A program made the position numbers and the translations under genes. A DNA stretch of 45,773 bases, taken from Caldisericota bacterium (GTDB lineage: Bacteria > Caldisericota > JANLFM01). Below, in pieces: positions 15,828 through 26,707 of this stretch (positions are counted from its first letter, which is position 1; every line of letters starts with the position of its first letter). Below the pieces are notes generated by a model that was not told the origin of the DNA, ran no database searches, and saw nothing but the letters and a program-made list of their open reading frames with translations. The stretch is from the NCBI GenBank assembly GCA_024655865.1, contig JANLFM010000011.1, positions 16,548-62,320 on the forward strand. The letters are read 5' to 3'.

Positions 15828-16739
15828 ATGGAATTTAAGGATTATTACAAAATACTGGGCGTTCCTCGGGACGCTGATGAAAATACGATAAAGAGGGCGT
15901 ACCGGGAACTGGCAAAAAAGTACCATCCGGATTTGAATCCCGGAAATAAAGCGTCCGAGGAAAAGTTTCGGGAGATTAACGAAGCCTATGAGGTGCTCTC
16001 AGATCCTGAGAAAAGGGCCAAGTACGACCAACTGGGAGCTAACTGGGAAGAGCTTTCCCAGAGAGTGAAGTACACTGGCCCCGAGGCTCCTTTTGGCTTC
16101 GACTTTGATTTAGGAAATGCCCCATTCTCAGAGTTCTTCCGGGTCTTCTTCGGTAATGGAGGTTTTGATGTTCCGGGATTCACCCAAACTCGGACCAGAA
16201 AAGCGAGAAAGGGAGAAGACATCCATACCAGCGTGGAGATCACACTGGAGGAGGCATTTCGGGGGTCAACCAGAATAATTGAGTATTCCCTTGGAGGGAA
16301 AAGGAAAACTCTGGAGGTGAAAATTCCTCCAGGAATTGAGCCCGGAACCAAAATCAGGTTAAAGGCACAGGGTTACCCCTCTCAATTTGGAGGTCAACCG
16401 GGCGACATGTACCTGGAAGTAAAGGTTGCTCCTCATCCCTACTTCCAGTTAAAAGGGAAGGATATTTACCTGGAGGTACCGGTGACCCTCACAGAAGCTG
16501 TGCTGGGAGCAAAAATCGAGGTTCCCAGCCTCAAAGGGAAGGTGCTCCTGAATATTCCCCCCGAAACCCAGAACGGCACCACCTTCAGGCTTAAGGGTTT
16601 AGGATTACCCCCTACCGGCGACCAGTACGTGAAAGTGAATGTAGTCCTTCCTCAAAATCTTACTCTTGAAGAAAAAAGGTTGTTCGAGGAGCTCAAAAAA
16701 TACGAAAGAACTAACCCCAGAAAACATTTGGGGTTGTAA
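15828..16739 (+). CDS. DnaJ/CbpA-type J-domain co-chaperone without zinc fingers
   Basis: A 303-residue Hsp40. The J domain is at 1-70 ([20 protein letters not shown]) with the HPD motif in [10 protein letters not shown], which stimulates DnaK ATPase. A short glycine/phenylalanine-rich linker (about 75-120) leads into two beta-sandwich substrate-binding domains ([33 protein letters not shown]). The CxxCxGxG zinc repeats of classical DnaJ are absent, so it is a CbpA-like class II protein. GGAAAAG precedes the ATG. clpB follows after 16 bases. It sits in the HspR operon and probably links DnaK with the ClpB disaggregase. Confidence 0.93.
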   Translation: MEFKDYYKILGVPRDADENTIKRAYRELAKKYHPDLNPGNKASEEKFREINEAYEVLSDPEKRAKYDQLGANWEELSQRVKYTGPEAPFGFDFDLGNAPFSEFFRVFFGNGGFDVPGFTQTRTRKARKGEDIHTSVEITLEEAFRGSTRIIEYSLGGKRKTLEVKIPPGIEPGTKIRLKAQGYPSQFGGQPGDMYLEVKVAPHPYFQLKGKDIYLEVPVTLTEAVLGAKIEVPSLKGKVLLNIPPETQNGTTFRLKGLGLPPTGDQYVKVNVVLPQNLTLEEKRLFEELKKYERTNPRKHLGL

Positions 16740-16755
16740 TAAAGGAGTTGAAAAA

Positions 16756-19338
16756 ATGAATCTGGAAAAATTCACGATTAAGGCTCAGGAAGCATTAGAA
16801 GGGGCGCGAGCGGTTGCGGAAAGCAAAAACCATCAAACTCTGGAGCCCGAGCACCTTTTATATAGTTTGCTCAAACAGAAGGACGGCGTAATCCCACCGC
16901 TTCTGGGAAAAATTGGGGTAAACGAGAAAGTGTTTCTTCAAACCCTGGAGAGAGAACTGGATGCCCTGCCTAAAGTTTATGGCTCAGGTCAGATGTACCT
17001 GGGAAACAGGCTGCGGAATGTGCTTCAGAGGGCGGAGTTTGAGGCAGAACAGCTCAAGGACGAGTTCATTTCCACGGAGCACCTCCTTCTGGCGATGTGC
17101 GAGGACCCCAACCTCCTGAAGCTCTTCCAACCCTCAGGGATCACCAGGGAAAGCGTCCTTCGGGCTCTGGCTCAAATCCGAGGAAGCCACCGAGTTACCG
17201 ACCAAACCCCCGAGGAAAAATACCAAGCCCTGGAGAAATACGGCCGGGATCTCACTGAGCTCGCCCGCAAGGGAAAACTTGACCCCGTAATTGGCAGGGA
17301 CGAGGAAATCCGTAGGGTAATCCAGGTCCTCTCCCGGAGGACGAAGAACAACCCGGTACTGATCGGAGAACCGGGAGTGGGAAAGACAGCCATCGTGGAG
17401 GGCCTGGCTCAGAGAATTGCCTCAGGAGATGTCCCTGAGGGCCTGAAGAACAAAAGGGTAATTGCCTTAGATATTGGATCGTTAGTAGCGGGGTCTAAAT
17501 TCCGCGGGGAGTTCGAGGAGCGCATGAAAGCGGTGCTCAAGGAAGTGACCTCGAGCGAGGGAAATATCGTCCTCTTTATCGACGAACTTCACACATTGGT
17601 GGGCGCTGGAGCAGCGGAGGGGGCGGTAGACGCCTCCAACATGCTCAAGCCAGCTTTAGCTCGAGGCGAGCTCAGGGCCATCGGTGCCACAACCCTTGAT
17701 GAGTACCGGAAGCGGATTGAAAAGGATCCAGCTCTGGAGAGAAGATTTCAGCCAGTATACGTGGGGGAACCCTCAGTTGAGGATACCATTGCCATCCTCC
17801 GCGGTCTGAAGGAGCGTTACGAGGTACACCACGGAGTCAAGATTAAAGATTCGGCCCTTGTGGCTGCCGCAGTTCTATCCAACCGCTACATTACTGACCG
17901 CTTCCTTCCGGATAAGGCTATTGACCTTGTGGATGAGGCCGCAGCCAGATTGAGAATGGAAATTGACAGCTTGCCCACGGAATTGGATGAAGTGGAAAGG
18001 AAGCTAAGGCAGTTAGAGATTGAGCGTCAGGCGGTCAAGAAAGAGAAGGATGCTGCTTCCCAGGCTCGGCTTGCGAAAATCGAGGAAGAAATCCAGGAAC
18101 TCAAGGAAAAGGCCATGAGCATGAGAGCTCAATGGCAGAGGGAGAAGGAAATTCTGAATCGGATGCGCGAGCTCAAAGAAAAAATTGAACAGACCCGCAC
18201 CGAAGAACAACAGGCGGAGCTCAGGGGAGATTGGGACAAAGCTGCAGAACTTCGCTTTGGCGTAAGGCTCTCGCTTCAAAAGGAGCTGGACGAACTCAAC
18301 AAGCAATTTTCCGAAATGGAGAAGGACAGGAGGATGCTTAAGGAGGAAGTGGACGAGGAGGACATCGCGGAAATCGTCTCCAAATGGACCGGCATCCCCG
18401 TCACCCGTTTGATGGAAGGAGAAATGCAAAAGTTGATTACTATGGAGGAGAGACTGGGCCAGAGGGTTGTAGGGCAGGATGAGGCCATCGTTGCCGTTTC
18501 CAATGCTGTACGCCGCGCGCGCTCCGGACTGGCCGATCCCAACAGGCCCATCGGCTCCTTCATTTTCATGGGCCCTACCGGAGTGGGAAAAACTGAACTC
18601 GCTCGCGCTTTAGCGGAGTTCCTGTTCGATGACGAAAAAGCCCTGATCCGGCTTGATATGTCCGAGTACATGGAGAAACACACTGTTTCTCGGCTGATCG
18701 GTGCTCCTCCCGGATATGTGGGCTACGAAGAAGGAGGCCAACTAACCGAGGCAATTCGTCGCCGTCCCTACTCGGTAGTGCTCTTCGATGAAATTGAAAA
18801 GGCTCACCCCGACGTGTTTAACGTCCTGCTTCAGATTCTGGATGATGGGAGACTAACGGATGGGCAGGGTCGGACGGTGGATTTCAAAAACACTGTGCTC
18901 ATCATGACTTCCAATATCGGCAGTCAGTACATTCAGGAGCTGAACGATGACCCTCAGGTGATGAGAACCAAAGTCATGGAAGCTCTTCGGGCCCATTTCC
19001 GCCCCGAGTTCCTCAACCGGATAGACGAGATCATCATCTTCAACCGCCTGGGCAAAGAGGAGATCAAGAAGATCGTGGATATCCAGCTGAACAGGGTTAG
19101 GGAGCGCCTGGAAAGCAAAGGGATGAGCCTTGAGGTCACAGACACTGCCAGGGAGCTTCTTGCCGAGTTGGGATTTGACCCCGTATTCGGTGCCAGACCG
19201 CTCAAGCGGACAATTCAGAAGGAAATCCTGGACAAATTGGCGCTGAAAATTTTAGAGGGTGAGTTCCAGGAAGGGGACACGATAGTTGTGGATGCAAGCG
19301 GTGGCGAATTCATATTCGAAAAGAAGGCCCTTTCCTGA
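16756..19338 (+). CDS. clpB: ATP-dependent chaperone ClpB (Hsp100 disaggregase)
   Basis: An 860-residue hexameric AAA+ disaggregase. Order: Clp N domain (1-145); first AAA+ module with Walker [10 protein letters not shown] near 203-211 and Walker [10 protein letters not shown]; long coiled-coil middle domain (about 405-525, rich in Glu, Lys and Arg) that distinguishes ClpB from ClpA/ClpC; second AAA+ module with GPTGVGKTE near 606-614 and [14 protein letters not shown]. The frame is open further upstream, but ATG 16756 is chosen because AAAGGAG precedes it and [14 protein letters not shown] is the family start. Last gene of the heat-shock operon. It ends two bases from the convergent yjbQ-like gene. 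Confidence 0.97.
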   Translation: MNLEKFTIKAQEALEGARAVAESKNHQTLEPEHLLYSLLKQKDGVIPPLLGKIGVNEKVFLQTLERELDALPKVYGSGQMYLGNRLRNVLQRAEFEAEQLKDEFISTEHLLLAMCEDPNLLKLFQPSGITRESVLRALAQIRGSHRVTDQTPEEKYQALEKYGRDLTELARKGKLDPVIGRDEEIRRVIQVLSRRTKNNPVLIGEPGVGKTAIVEGLAQRIASGDVPEGLKNKRVIALDIGSLVAGSKFRGEFEERMKAVLKEVTSSEGNIVLFIDELHTLVGAGAAEGAVDASNMLKPALARGELRAIGATTLDEYRKRIEKDPALERRFQPVYVGEPSVEDTIAILRGLKERYEVHHGVKIKDSALVAAAVLSNRYITDRFLPDKAIDLVDEAAARLRMEIDSLPTELDEVERKLRQLEIERQAVKKEKDAASQARLAKIEEEIQELKEKAMSMRAQWQREKEILNRMRELKEKIEQTRTEEQQAELRGDWDKAAELRFGVRLSLQKELDELNKQFSEMEKDRRMLKEEVDEEDIAEIVSKWTGIPVTRLMEGEMQKLITMEERLGQRVVGQDEAIVAVSNAVRRARSGLADPNRPIGSFIFMGPTGVGKTELARALAEFLFDDEKALIRLDMSEYMEKHTVSRLIGAPPGYVGYEEGGQLTEAIRRRPYSVVLFDEIEKAHPDVFNVLLQILDDGRLTDGQGRTVDFKNTVLIMTSNIGSQYIQELNDDPQVMRTKVMEALRAHFRPEFLNRIDEIIIFNRLGKEEIKKIVDIQLNRVRERLESKGMSLEVTDTARELLAELGFDPVFGARPLKRTIQKEILDKLALKILEGEFQEGDTIVVDASGGEFIFEKKALS

Positions 19339-19340
19339 AT

Positions 19341-19736
19341 TCAGGTGCCAATTACGGTCACGGTAACCTGACGGCGACGGGGCCCGTCCATTTCCAGAAA
19401 GAACACGCTTTGCCAGGTGCCCAAATTAAGGCTCCCTTGAAAAACCGGTAGGGTGCGGGAATTACCGATAATCAGAGACTTCAAATGGGCATGGGCGTTG
19501 ACCCCGTGGCTCCAGCCAGTCCTGGGAACCCAGGAACTCAAAAGCTTCAAGAAGTCCTGAATCAGGCCGGGCTCGTTCTCGTTCACAACGATTCCAGAGG
19601 TGGTGTGCTCGGAATGAACGTGGCAGATCCCGTTCTCTATTTTGCTTGAGCGCACCACCTTTTCCACCTGGTCGGTGACGTCCACAAGCTCCTGGCTTGC
19701 CGAGGTGTTAATAAAGAAAGTTGCCCTGTAAACCAT
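19341..19736 (-). CDS. YjbQ/UPF0047 family protein (secondary thiamine-phosphate synthase fold)
   Basis: A 131-residue protein of the YjbQ family. The conserved features are HVHSEHTTSGIVVNENEPG, NAHAHLKS and LGTWQSVFFLEMDGPRRR, with the histidines clustered at a probable metal or phosphate site. Members show weak thiamine-phosphate-synthase activity, but the physiological role is not settled. A perfect AAAGGAGG lies just before ATG 19736. It follows the GNAT gene by ten bases, in one operon. The stop lies two bases from the clpB stop on the other strand, leaving no room for a terminator. Confidence 0.88.
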   Translation of the reverse strand: MVYRATFFINTSASQELVDVTDQVEKVVRSSKIENGICHVHSEHTTSGIVVNENEPGLIQDFLKLLSSWVPRTGWSHGVNAHAHLKSLIIGNSRTLPVFQGSLNLGTWQSVFFLEMDGPRRRQVTVTVIGT

Positions 19737-19746
19737 GTTTCCTCCT

Positions 19747-20817
19747 TTAAAACATATCGTAATCCCCGGAAGTAATGTACCAGCTTTCCGGTTTAGAAAA
19801 CTCTTCCACCTTGAGGGAGCCGTCCGGGGAAATTGCGATCAGCGGCTGGTGCCTGGAGCGCAACCTGAAACCTAACTTTTTAAAAACCGGGACGAAGGGG
19901 GAATGAGGAAGAATCCAGGAGGCTACAATCGCTGCACCCTGGGATCGTAGATGTTCCAGGACCAGGGTGAGGAAAATTTGTGCGATCTCCGGGTCCCAAT
20001 CCTTTACGAAAAATTCCCCAATGGAACCTAAGGGGTACTGAAGCTTTACTAAGTGCAGAACGGCCACTCCTGCAATTTCCTCATCCCCTTCTCTTTTCAA
20101 AAAGTAGGCCTGGTATTCCCCGGAGGGGTGATCCAGGTACCTCCAGTTCATGTACTGGCTGGTGCGATCCACCATCAAGGGGAAACGGTTCCGAATTGTC
20201 TCCCAGAATTTATCGTAAGAGGTATCAAATCTCTCTACCTGCACCAGAGAAAAATTCTGGCTCCTTCTACCCTTGCCAAAGAAATAAATCTGGACCAAAG
20301 GGTAAGCTATCCACCCTAATAAAGAACAAAGGGCAGGACTTTTTAAACGGGCCCTCAAAGCGGAGGGGAGGTTCAGTACTTTAATGTAGCGGTGTACTCT
20401 GGTTATGTCCACCCAGCCCAACTTCCCTACATAGGCCTGGTAGGAATTGCGATTGGGGAAACCATAAAACAGGGGCGTGCTTCGCCGTTTTCCCTCCTCC
20501 AAAGTGAGCCGGGCTAGACGGCCGAAAATGCCCCTTCCTCGGAATTGAGAGTCGGTCATGGTATCCACGGATTGAGCACCAAGGAAGCGGCGCTCTCCGC
20601 ATTTCATCGGGACATAGAAAAGGGCCTCCTGACCAATTACCTTTCCCTGGTGACGAGCCAGGGCGATTATGGGCGGAGAAAAGGGAGACCACTCGTATTC
20701 CCATTTCCATTCCTCAAGCGTGCGGGGAATTTTAGGAAATACTGCGCGAAAGAGGTCGAGGATCTGTTCTTCCTCCCCGCTTTTGTAAAACCCGAACTCG
20801 ATTTCATTCACGTTCAT
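19747..20817 (-). CDS. GNAT-family N-acetyltransferase, two-domain
   Basis: A 356-residue protein. The N-terminal half is a GNAT domain: ILDLFRAVFPKIPRTLEEWKWEY, then QSVDTMTDSQFRGRGIFGRL, in which the RGRGIFG loop is the acetyl-CoA pyrophosphate-binding motif (Q/RxxGxG/A). The C-terminal half (SLVQVERFDTSYDKFW, VDRTSQYMNWRYLDHP) resembles a second degenerate GNAT fold, as in Eis-like or FemAB-like proteins. Substrate unknown. It is followed ten bases later by the YjbQ-like gene. The ATG at 20817 has only a weak, distant GGAAAGGGG. Divergent from the PHP phosphatase operon. Confidence 0.78.
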   Translation of the reverse strand: MNVNEIEFGFYKSGEEEQILDLFRAVFPKIPRTLEEWKWEYEWSPFSPPIIALARHQGKVIGQEALFYVPMKCGERRFLGAQSVDTMTDSQFRGRGIFGRLARLTLEEGKRRSTPLFYGFPNRNSYQAYVGKLGWVDITRVHRYIKVLNLPSALRARLKSPALCSLLGWIAYPLVQIYFFGKGRRSQNFSLVQVERFDTSYDKFWETIRNRFPLMVDRTSQYMNWRYLDHPSGEYQAYFLKREGDEEIAGVAVLHLVKLQYPLGSIGEFFVKDWDPEIAQIFLTLVLEHLRSQGAAIVASWILPHSPFVPVFKKLGFRLRSRHQPLIAISPDGSLKVEEFSKPESWYITSGDYDMF

Positions 20818-20850
20818 TTTGAATTGAAAACCCCTTTCCTGGACCCTCTT

Positions 20851-20879
20851 TTGGCTTCAAGCTTACATAAGTATAAAAT
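20851..20879 (+). promoter_or_regulatory. predicted promoter of the PHP-HAD operon
   Basis: TTGGCT at 20851-20856 and TAAAAT at 20874-20879 are 17 bases apart, in front of the first gene of a five-gene plus-strand run. No other candidate lies in the 97-base divergent gap. Confidence 0.4.
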
Positions 20880-20914
20880 ATAGAGAAATTCTTAAGAAAA
20901 AGAAAACAGAAAAA

Positions 20915-21802
20915 ATGAGAATTCCAGATTACCACATTCATCCGGATTTTAGCTTTGACGCCCGGGGTACAATCAGAGACTATGCGCAGTTTGCTCAGGA
21001 AAGAGGGCTTGAGGAAATCTGTTTCACCACCCACCTTGACCTGGACCCTGTACGGGCTCCGAAGGAGGGGTGGGTAAGGGTAAACGGGAGCAGAGTACCT
21101 AATAGGGATACTCGCTGGGTGCACAAGTACATTGAAGAAATCGAGGAGACCCGGGAGCTTTTCCCCAATGTAAGGCTCAAAAGGGGGCTGGAAGTAGACT
21201 ATTTTCCGGGTGTAGAAAGTCTGCTTGAACCCTTTCTCCAATTTCCCTGGGATTACCTTTTAGCATCTGTCCACTGCATCCAGCATCTGGCCGTAGCCAA
21301 TGAGAAAGAGGGAGCTCAACTTCTATCCTTAATGGACCCGGAAAGGATTGCTTTGGAGTTTGCTCATCAGGTAAAAAACGCCATCCAATCCGGCATTTTT
21401 AACGGCCTGGCTCACCTGGATTATTTTAAGCGGCAAAGTAATCCCTGGTTCAGGGAAAAATTCCTTTCGGCCTTAGAGCCTCAACTCGAGGAAATACTGA
21501 CCCTCCTGAAGGAAAGGGGAATGGCCTTAGAGATTAACGCCCGGGCCATATTCAGGTACAATTTAAAGGAGCCCTTTCCTGGCCCTGAGATTCTCTCTTT
21601 GGCCTCCTCTCTGGGTCTGGAGATGATCACCTTCGGGTCTGACAGCCATAACCCGTTAGAGCTTGCTTTAAAATTCGACACGTTACTTGCTCTGGCGATG
21701 AAGGCGGGATTCAAGGCGGTGTATACTTTTAAAGGAGGAAAAATTGAGAAAGCAATTCCTTTCTCCCAAATTACACCTCTCCTCCCTCCCTACCCCGCTT
21801 GA
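20915..21802 (+). CDS. PHP-domain phosphoesterase, histidinol-phosphatase-like
   Basis: A 295-residue PHP hydrolase. Metal ligands appear in order: the HIH motif in DYHIHPDFSFDA (H7, H9), TTHLDLDP, GLEVDYFPG, ASVHCI, GLAHLDYF and finally FGSDSHNP. This matches the HisJ-type histidinol-phosphate phosphatase, a trinuclear-metal enzyme. Other his genes are absent nearby, so another phosphomonoester substrate is possible. The gene's last 59 bases overlap the next gene, whose ribosome-binding site AAAGGAGG lies inside this reading frame. Head of the operon running to the HAD hydrolase. Confidence 0.83.
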   Translation: MRIPDYHIHPDFSFDARGTIRDYAQFAQERGLEEICFTTHLDLDPVRAPKEGWVRVNGSRVPNRDTRWVHKYIEEIEETRELFPNVRLKRGLEVDYFPGVESLLEPFLQFPWDYLLASVHCIQHLAVANEKEGAQLLSLMDPERIALEFAHQVKNAIQSGIFNGLAHLDYFKRQSNPWFREKFLSALEPQLEEILTLLKERGMALEINARAIFRYNLKEPFPGPEILSLASSLGLEMITFGSDSHNPLELALKFDTLLALAMKAGFKAVYTFKGGKIEKAIPFSQITPLLPPYPA

Positions 21803-22712
21803 GGCTTTGAAGAATCTTCAAGCAGAGTTGGGCCTGGAGCTATACATCAAAAGGGACGATCTGACAAGCGTTGGAGGAGGCGGGAACAAGGTTAGGAAAT
21901 TAGAGTTCTTGTTGGCTGATGCCCTTGCTTGTGGTGCCAGGACTTTGTTGACCATAGGTGCGCTTCAATCCAACCACTGTCGCCAGACAGCTCTCCTCGG
22001 TGCCAAACTTAACTTAGAGGTACACCTTGTGCTCATGGGAGAGATGCCGGATTCCCGTCAAGGGAACCTTTTTCTCGATCACCTTGCCGGGGCGCACATT
22101 CACTTTACGGGAAAGGAAAGGGGCGAAGGTCAGGCTTATCTGGAAAGGCTTTTTGAGGAATCGAAACAAAAGGGCTTAGAACCTTATGTTATTCCCTACG
22201 GGGGATCAAACGAACTGGGAGTTCAGGGTTACATTGCCGCCTGGTTGGAGCTAGAAGAACAAGCAAAGGAGAAGGGGCTGGAGTTTGACTTTGTGGTGCT
22301 CCCTGCCTCCTCAGGAGGAACGATTGCGGGAATCTTGATAGGCCAGGCATTGACCGGCTCTCACACAACAAGCATCGGGATAAGCGTCGGGCCTTCAAAA
22401 GGTGAGCTTGAGCGGGAAATTATTGAACTTGCTCAAAGGACGATTAAAAAGCTCAATATCCAGGTTCCCATTCCCGACTTTTGGCTCTTAGATGAGTTCA
22501 TCGGCCCGGGTTACGGCATTCTGGATCAGGAGACTCAGGAGGCCATTAAGGTAATGGCCCGAAAGGAAGGGCTCCTCCTTGATCCGGTGTACACCGGGAA
22601 AGCCTTTAAAGGGCTTCTGGCCCTGGCCAGAAGAAAGGAGATCAAGGGCAGAATGCTCTTCTGGCATACAGGAGGAATCCCTGGCCTCTACGCCTATGCC
22701 TCCATTTTCTGA
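21744..22712 (+). CDS. PLP-dependent D-cysteine desulfhydrase / ACC-deaminase family protein
   Basis: A 322-residue fold-type II PLP enzyme. The lysine that binds PLP is expected at K49 in GGGGNKVRKLEF. QSNHCRQTA is the serine-loop region, and the phosphate-binding glycine-rich loop is PASSGGTIAG. The family includes D-cysteine desulfhydrase, which yields pyruvate, sulfide and ammonia, and 1-aminocyclopropane-1-carboxylate deaminase; the sequence does not settle which. The start is TTG 21744, favoured by AAAGGAGG six bases upstream, and it overlaps the PHP gene by 59 bases. The next ATG-type start would cost the conserved N terminus. Confidence 0.84.
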   Translation: MRKQFLSPKLHLSSLPTPLEALKNLQAELGLELYIKRDDLTSVGGGGNKVRKLEFLLADALACGARTLLTIGALQSNHCRQTALLGAKLNLEVHLVLMGEMPDSRQGNLFLDHLAGAHIHFTGKERGEGQAYLERLFEESKQKGLEPYVIPYGGSNELGVQGYIAAWLELEEQAKEKGLEFDFVVLPASSGGTIAGILIGQALTGSHTTSIGISVGPSKGELEREIIELAQRTIKKLNIQVPIPDFWLLDEFIGPGYGILDQETQEAIKVMARKEGLLLDPVYTGKAFKGLLALARRKEIKGRMLFWHTGGIPGLYAYASIF

Positions 22713-22753
22713 AACTGATTCCATTTCTTATATTAAGAAAGAAGGGGTTAAAG

Positions 22754-23737
22754 ATGAGAAAATTGTTTTCTGCAACCCCTGAGGAAATCCTCCGGGGAGA
22801 AACTACTGATATCTACTTCCAACGCACGATGGAAATCCTTAAGGCCAAAGGGATGGAGGAGACCGAGGTTCTGGCGGAAATTTTTCCCACTCAGGATGGT
22901 TTGCTCTGCGGAACTGAGGAAGTGAAACACCTGCTTGAGGGAAGAAAAGTAAAGGTCTGGGCGCAAAGGGAAGGAACGCCTTTTAAGGCCAAAGACACCA
23001 TTGTGCGCATTGAGGGCCCTTATGGCGAATTTGGGATCTTCGAAACGGCAATGCTGGGGATCCTGGCTTCCTCATCTGGTTGGGCCACTGCCGCCAGGGA
23101 ATGCAAAATAGCAGCCGGGAATAAGCTGGTGATTTCTTTTGGGGCGCGGCACGTCCACCCTGCTGTGGCCTCCGTGATGGACAGGGCAGCGGTGATCGGG
23201 GGAGCTGACGGTGCGAGCTCCATCCTTGGTGCCAGGCTCCTTCAAATTAAGCCCTCGGGGACGATGCCCCATGCCTTGATTCTGATCTTCGGGGATACTG
23301 TTCTGGCGGCCGAGGCCTTTGACGAAATCGTGGATCAGGATGTCCCCCGGGTAATTTTGGTTGATACCTTCCATGATGAGGCAGAGGAATCATTGAGAGT
23401 GGCCCAGGCCTTAAAGGAAAGGCTTTATGGAGTGCGCCTGGATACTCCCAGGGAAAGGGGGGGAGTCACTCCCGATCTCGTACGGGAAGTCCGGGCACGC
23501 CTGGATCAGGCGGGCTTTTCCTTCGTGAAGATCTTCGTTTCTGGAGGGTTAAACCCTGAAAGGATCAAGGCTCTTTCTGAAGTGGGAGCGGATGCCTTCG
23601 GGGTCGGCTCTTACATTTCCTCCGCTCGTCCCATAGAGATGACCATGGACCTGAAAGCGGTTAAGGGCATTCCCCTGGCAAAAAGGGGGCGCGTTCCCGG
23701 ACCAATTGAAAATCCTCTCCTGGAGCGTATCCTATGA
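22754..23737 (+). CDS. pncB: nicotinate phosphoribosyltransferase
   Basis: A 327-residue type II phosphoribosyltransferase that makes nicotinate mononucleotide from nicotinate and PRPP in NAD salvage. The N-terminal domain includes TDIYFQRTMEIL and the half-barrel has SFGARHVHPA, SGTMPHALI, VDTFHDE, RLDTPRERGG and FVSGGLNPE, all diagnostic of NAPRTase rather than NadC. The length resembles the short archaeal or thermophile form. ATG 22754 follows AAGGGG. The stop overlaps the start of the membrane protease gene (ATGA). A short AT-rich hairpin (22724-22740) lies in the gap before it. Confidence 0.92.
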   Translation: MRKLFSATPEEILRGETTDIYFQRTMEILKAKGMEETEVLAEIFPTQDGLLCGTEEVKHLLEGRKVKVWAQREGTPFKAKDTIVRIEGPYGEFGIFETAMLGILASSSGWATAARECKIAAGNKLVISFGARHVHPAVASVMDRAAVIGGADGASSILGARLLQIKPSGTMPHALILIFGDTVLAAEAFDEIVDQDVPRVILVDTFHDEAEESLRVAQALKERLYGVRLDTPRERGGVTPDLVREVRARLDQAGFSFVKIFVSGGLNPERIKALSEVGADAFGVGSYISSARPIEMTMDLKAVKGIPLAKRGRVPGPIENPLLERIL

Positions 23738-24594
23738 GTGCCTTCGACTATCTGAGCCTCTTTCTCTGGCTCCTCTTGATCCTCGCCCTTTTTGTGCCGG
23801 TATTCCGCCAGAGAACCTTGCATCTCCAGAGGCTCAAGGTCATCAGGCACCTGGAGCTAAAAAGAAAGTCCCGGGTAATCACCCTGATTCACCGGCAGGA
23901 GGTGCTCTCTTTCCTGGGGGTTCCCTTTTACCGCTATATTGACATTGACGACTCCGAGCAAATATTGAGGGCCATCCGTTTGACTCCTCCAGATATGCCC
24001 ATTGATATCATTGTCCACACTGCTGGCGGTCTGGTTCTGGCCGCAGAACAAATTGCCCATGCTTTGAAAAATCGCAAAAGCAAGGTAACGGTCATGGTCC
24101 CTCATTATGCTATGTCCGGAGGGACGATGATTGCCCTGGCCGCCGATGAGTTAATTATGGACGAAAACGCAGTCCTCGGCCCTATTGACCCACAGTTAGA
24201 AAGGGGATTCGGAAGCCTGATCCCGGCAACCAGCGTGCTCAAAGTTCTTTCTCAGAAAAGCAGGGATCAAGTAGACGATACTACCTTGGTAATGGCGGAT
24301 GTGGCCATGAAAGCAATCTCACAGGTAAAGAACTTCATCAAGTGGCTCCTGGATGAAAAGGTTTCTCCCGAGGAAGCAGAAAGAATCGCCTCTTTCCTGG
24401 CTGAGGGGCAATGGACCCATGATGCTCCCCTCACGGTAGAGGCTCTCCAAGAAATAGGCCTTTCGGTCGAGACAGCGCTCCCGGAAGAAGTATACAAGCT
24501 GATGGAACTTTATCCTCAACCAGCCGGGCGCCGTCCATCAGTTCAATACATCCCCTTTCCTTATGGGGAGAAGGAGCGGAAAGAGGGTAAATAA
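23734..24594 (+). CDS. SDH-family Clp-fold membrane serine protease
   Basis: A 286-residue protein. One N-terminal transmembrane helix (about 5-24, LSLFLWLLLILALFVPVF) is followed by a ClpP/crotonase-fold domain: DIIVHTAGGLVLAAEQIA, then the nucleophile motif AMSGGTMIALAADELIMD, then AVLGPIDPQL. These match the SDH (Ser-Asp-His) serine proteinase family, PF01972, related to SppA and archaeal membrane proteases. It is likely anchored with the domain on the cytoplasmic side or at the membrane face. Overlaps pncB by four bases and the HAD gene by one base (TAATG). Substrates are unknown. Confidence 0.85.
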   Translation: MSAFDYLSLFLWLLLILALFVPVFRQRTLHLQRLKVIRHLELKRKSRVITLIHRQEVLSFLGVPFYRYIDIDDSEQILRAIRLTPPDMPIDIIVHTAGGLVLAAEQIAHALKNRKSKVTVMVPHYAMSGGTMIALAADELIMDENAVLGPIDPQLERGFGSLIPATSVLKVLSQKSRDQVDDTTLVMADVAMKAISQVKNFIKWLLDEKVSPEEAERIASFLAEGQWTHDAPLTVEALQEIGLSVETALPEEVYKLMELYPQPAGRRPSVQYIPFPYGEKERKEGK

Positions 24595-25373
24595 TGTTTG
24601 GATTGATCTCTATCCCCAGGGAAGCCACCTTAAAATCCAGGCTGCCTTTAAAAAATGACAAAATACAGGCCTGCACATTTGACTATTGGGAAACCATCGT
24701 GGAGGAAAAAGAAAAAGGGGCCGCTCGTATAGAAAAGATCAGCAGGGAACTCCTGGGGTTGCCCATCTTTTCAGGGTTGAGCGAGGAAAAACTCCTTAAA
24801 GCGATTGAGGACAGGTGGCTTGCGGTTACGACTCTACTTTCTACCCAGCCATTCGAGGTGCCACTTCAGAAATTTTTAGAGGAACTCTTTCGTGACTTGG
24901 GAAGAGACCCTGATACAGGAGTACTGGAAGAGTTAATTTCCCTTATCTCAGGAAAGGTTCATGAGCAGACGGTTGTCATTGAGGGAGCAGTGGAATTTCT
25001 GAGCTTTTTAAAAGAAAAAGGGATCAAGGTTGGTCTTATTTCTAACACCCAGCTCCCCAGAGCTCTTGTGGAAGAGAGTATGGAAAAGTCGGGACTCCTC
25101 CCCTACTTCGACTCCCTAGTGCTCTCCTCAGAGGTCTCTTGGAGAAAGCCATACCCTGAGATTTTCAAAGAAGGGTTAAAAAGGCTAAAGGTAAGACCGG
25201 AAAACACCTTGCATTTCGGGGATAGCTATTACTACGATGTGGAGGGAGCCAAAAGGACGGGCATCTTCCCCATACAAGTGCTTGCCAGTCGTTTTCATCC
25301 TCCCTTTGAAGGGGAGGTAGCAATTACCGACTGGCAAGCAGCAAAATTGCTATTCCTTCGCCTCTGGGGCTGA
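24594..25373 (+). CDS. HAD-superfamily hydrolase
   Basis: A 259-residue HAD phosphatase-like enzyme. Motif I is CTFDYWETIVE with nucleophile D30; the usual second aspartate (D+2) is replaced by tryptophan, as seen in some HAD proteins with F-D-x-[WY]-x-T. Motif II is GLISNTQ, motif III lies in SWRKPYPEIF, and motif IV is FGDSYYYDVEGAK. A helical cap spans about 45-120. Missing the D+2 general acid may favour slow phosphatase or other chemistry. Last gene of the PHP-to-HAD operon, starting one base inside the protease stop. Ends three bases from the convergent enolase. Confidence 0.85.
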   Translation: MFGLISIPREATLKSRLPLKNDKIQACTFDYWETIVEEKEKGAARIEKISRELLGLPIFSGLSEEKLLKAIEDRWLAVTTLLSTQPFEVPLQKFLEELFRDLGRDPDTGVLEELISLISGKVHEQTVVIEGAVEFLSFLKEKGIKVGLISNTQLPRALVEESMEKSGLLPYFDSLVLSSEVSWRKPYPEIFKEGLKRLKVRPENTLHFGDSYYYDVEGAKRTGIFPIQVLASRFHPPFEGEVAITDWQAAKLLFLRLWG

Positions 25374-25376
25374 ATT

Positions 25377-26687
<1,311 letters not shown>

Positions 26688-26707
26688 TTAAATACAGGGA
26701 AGGCAAT

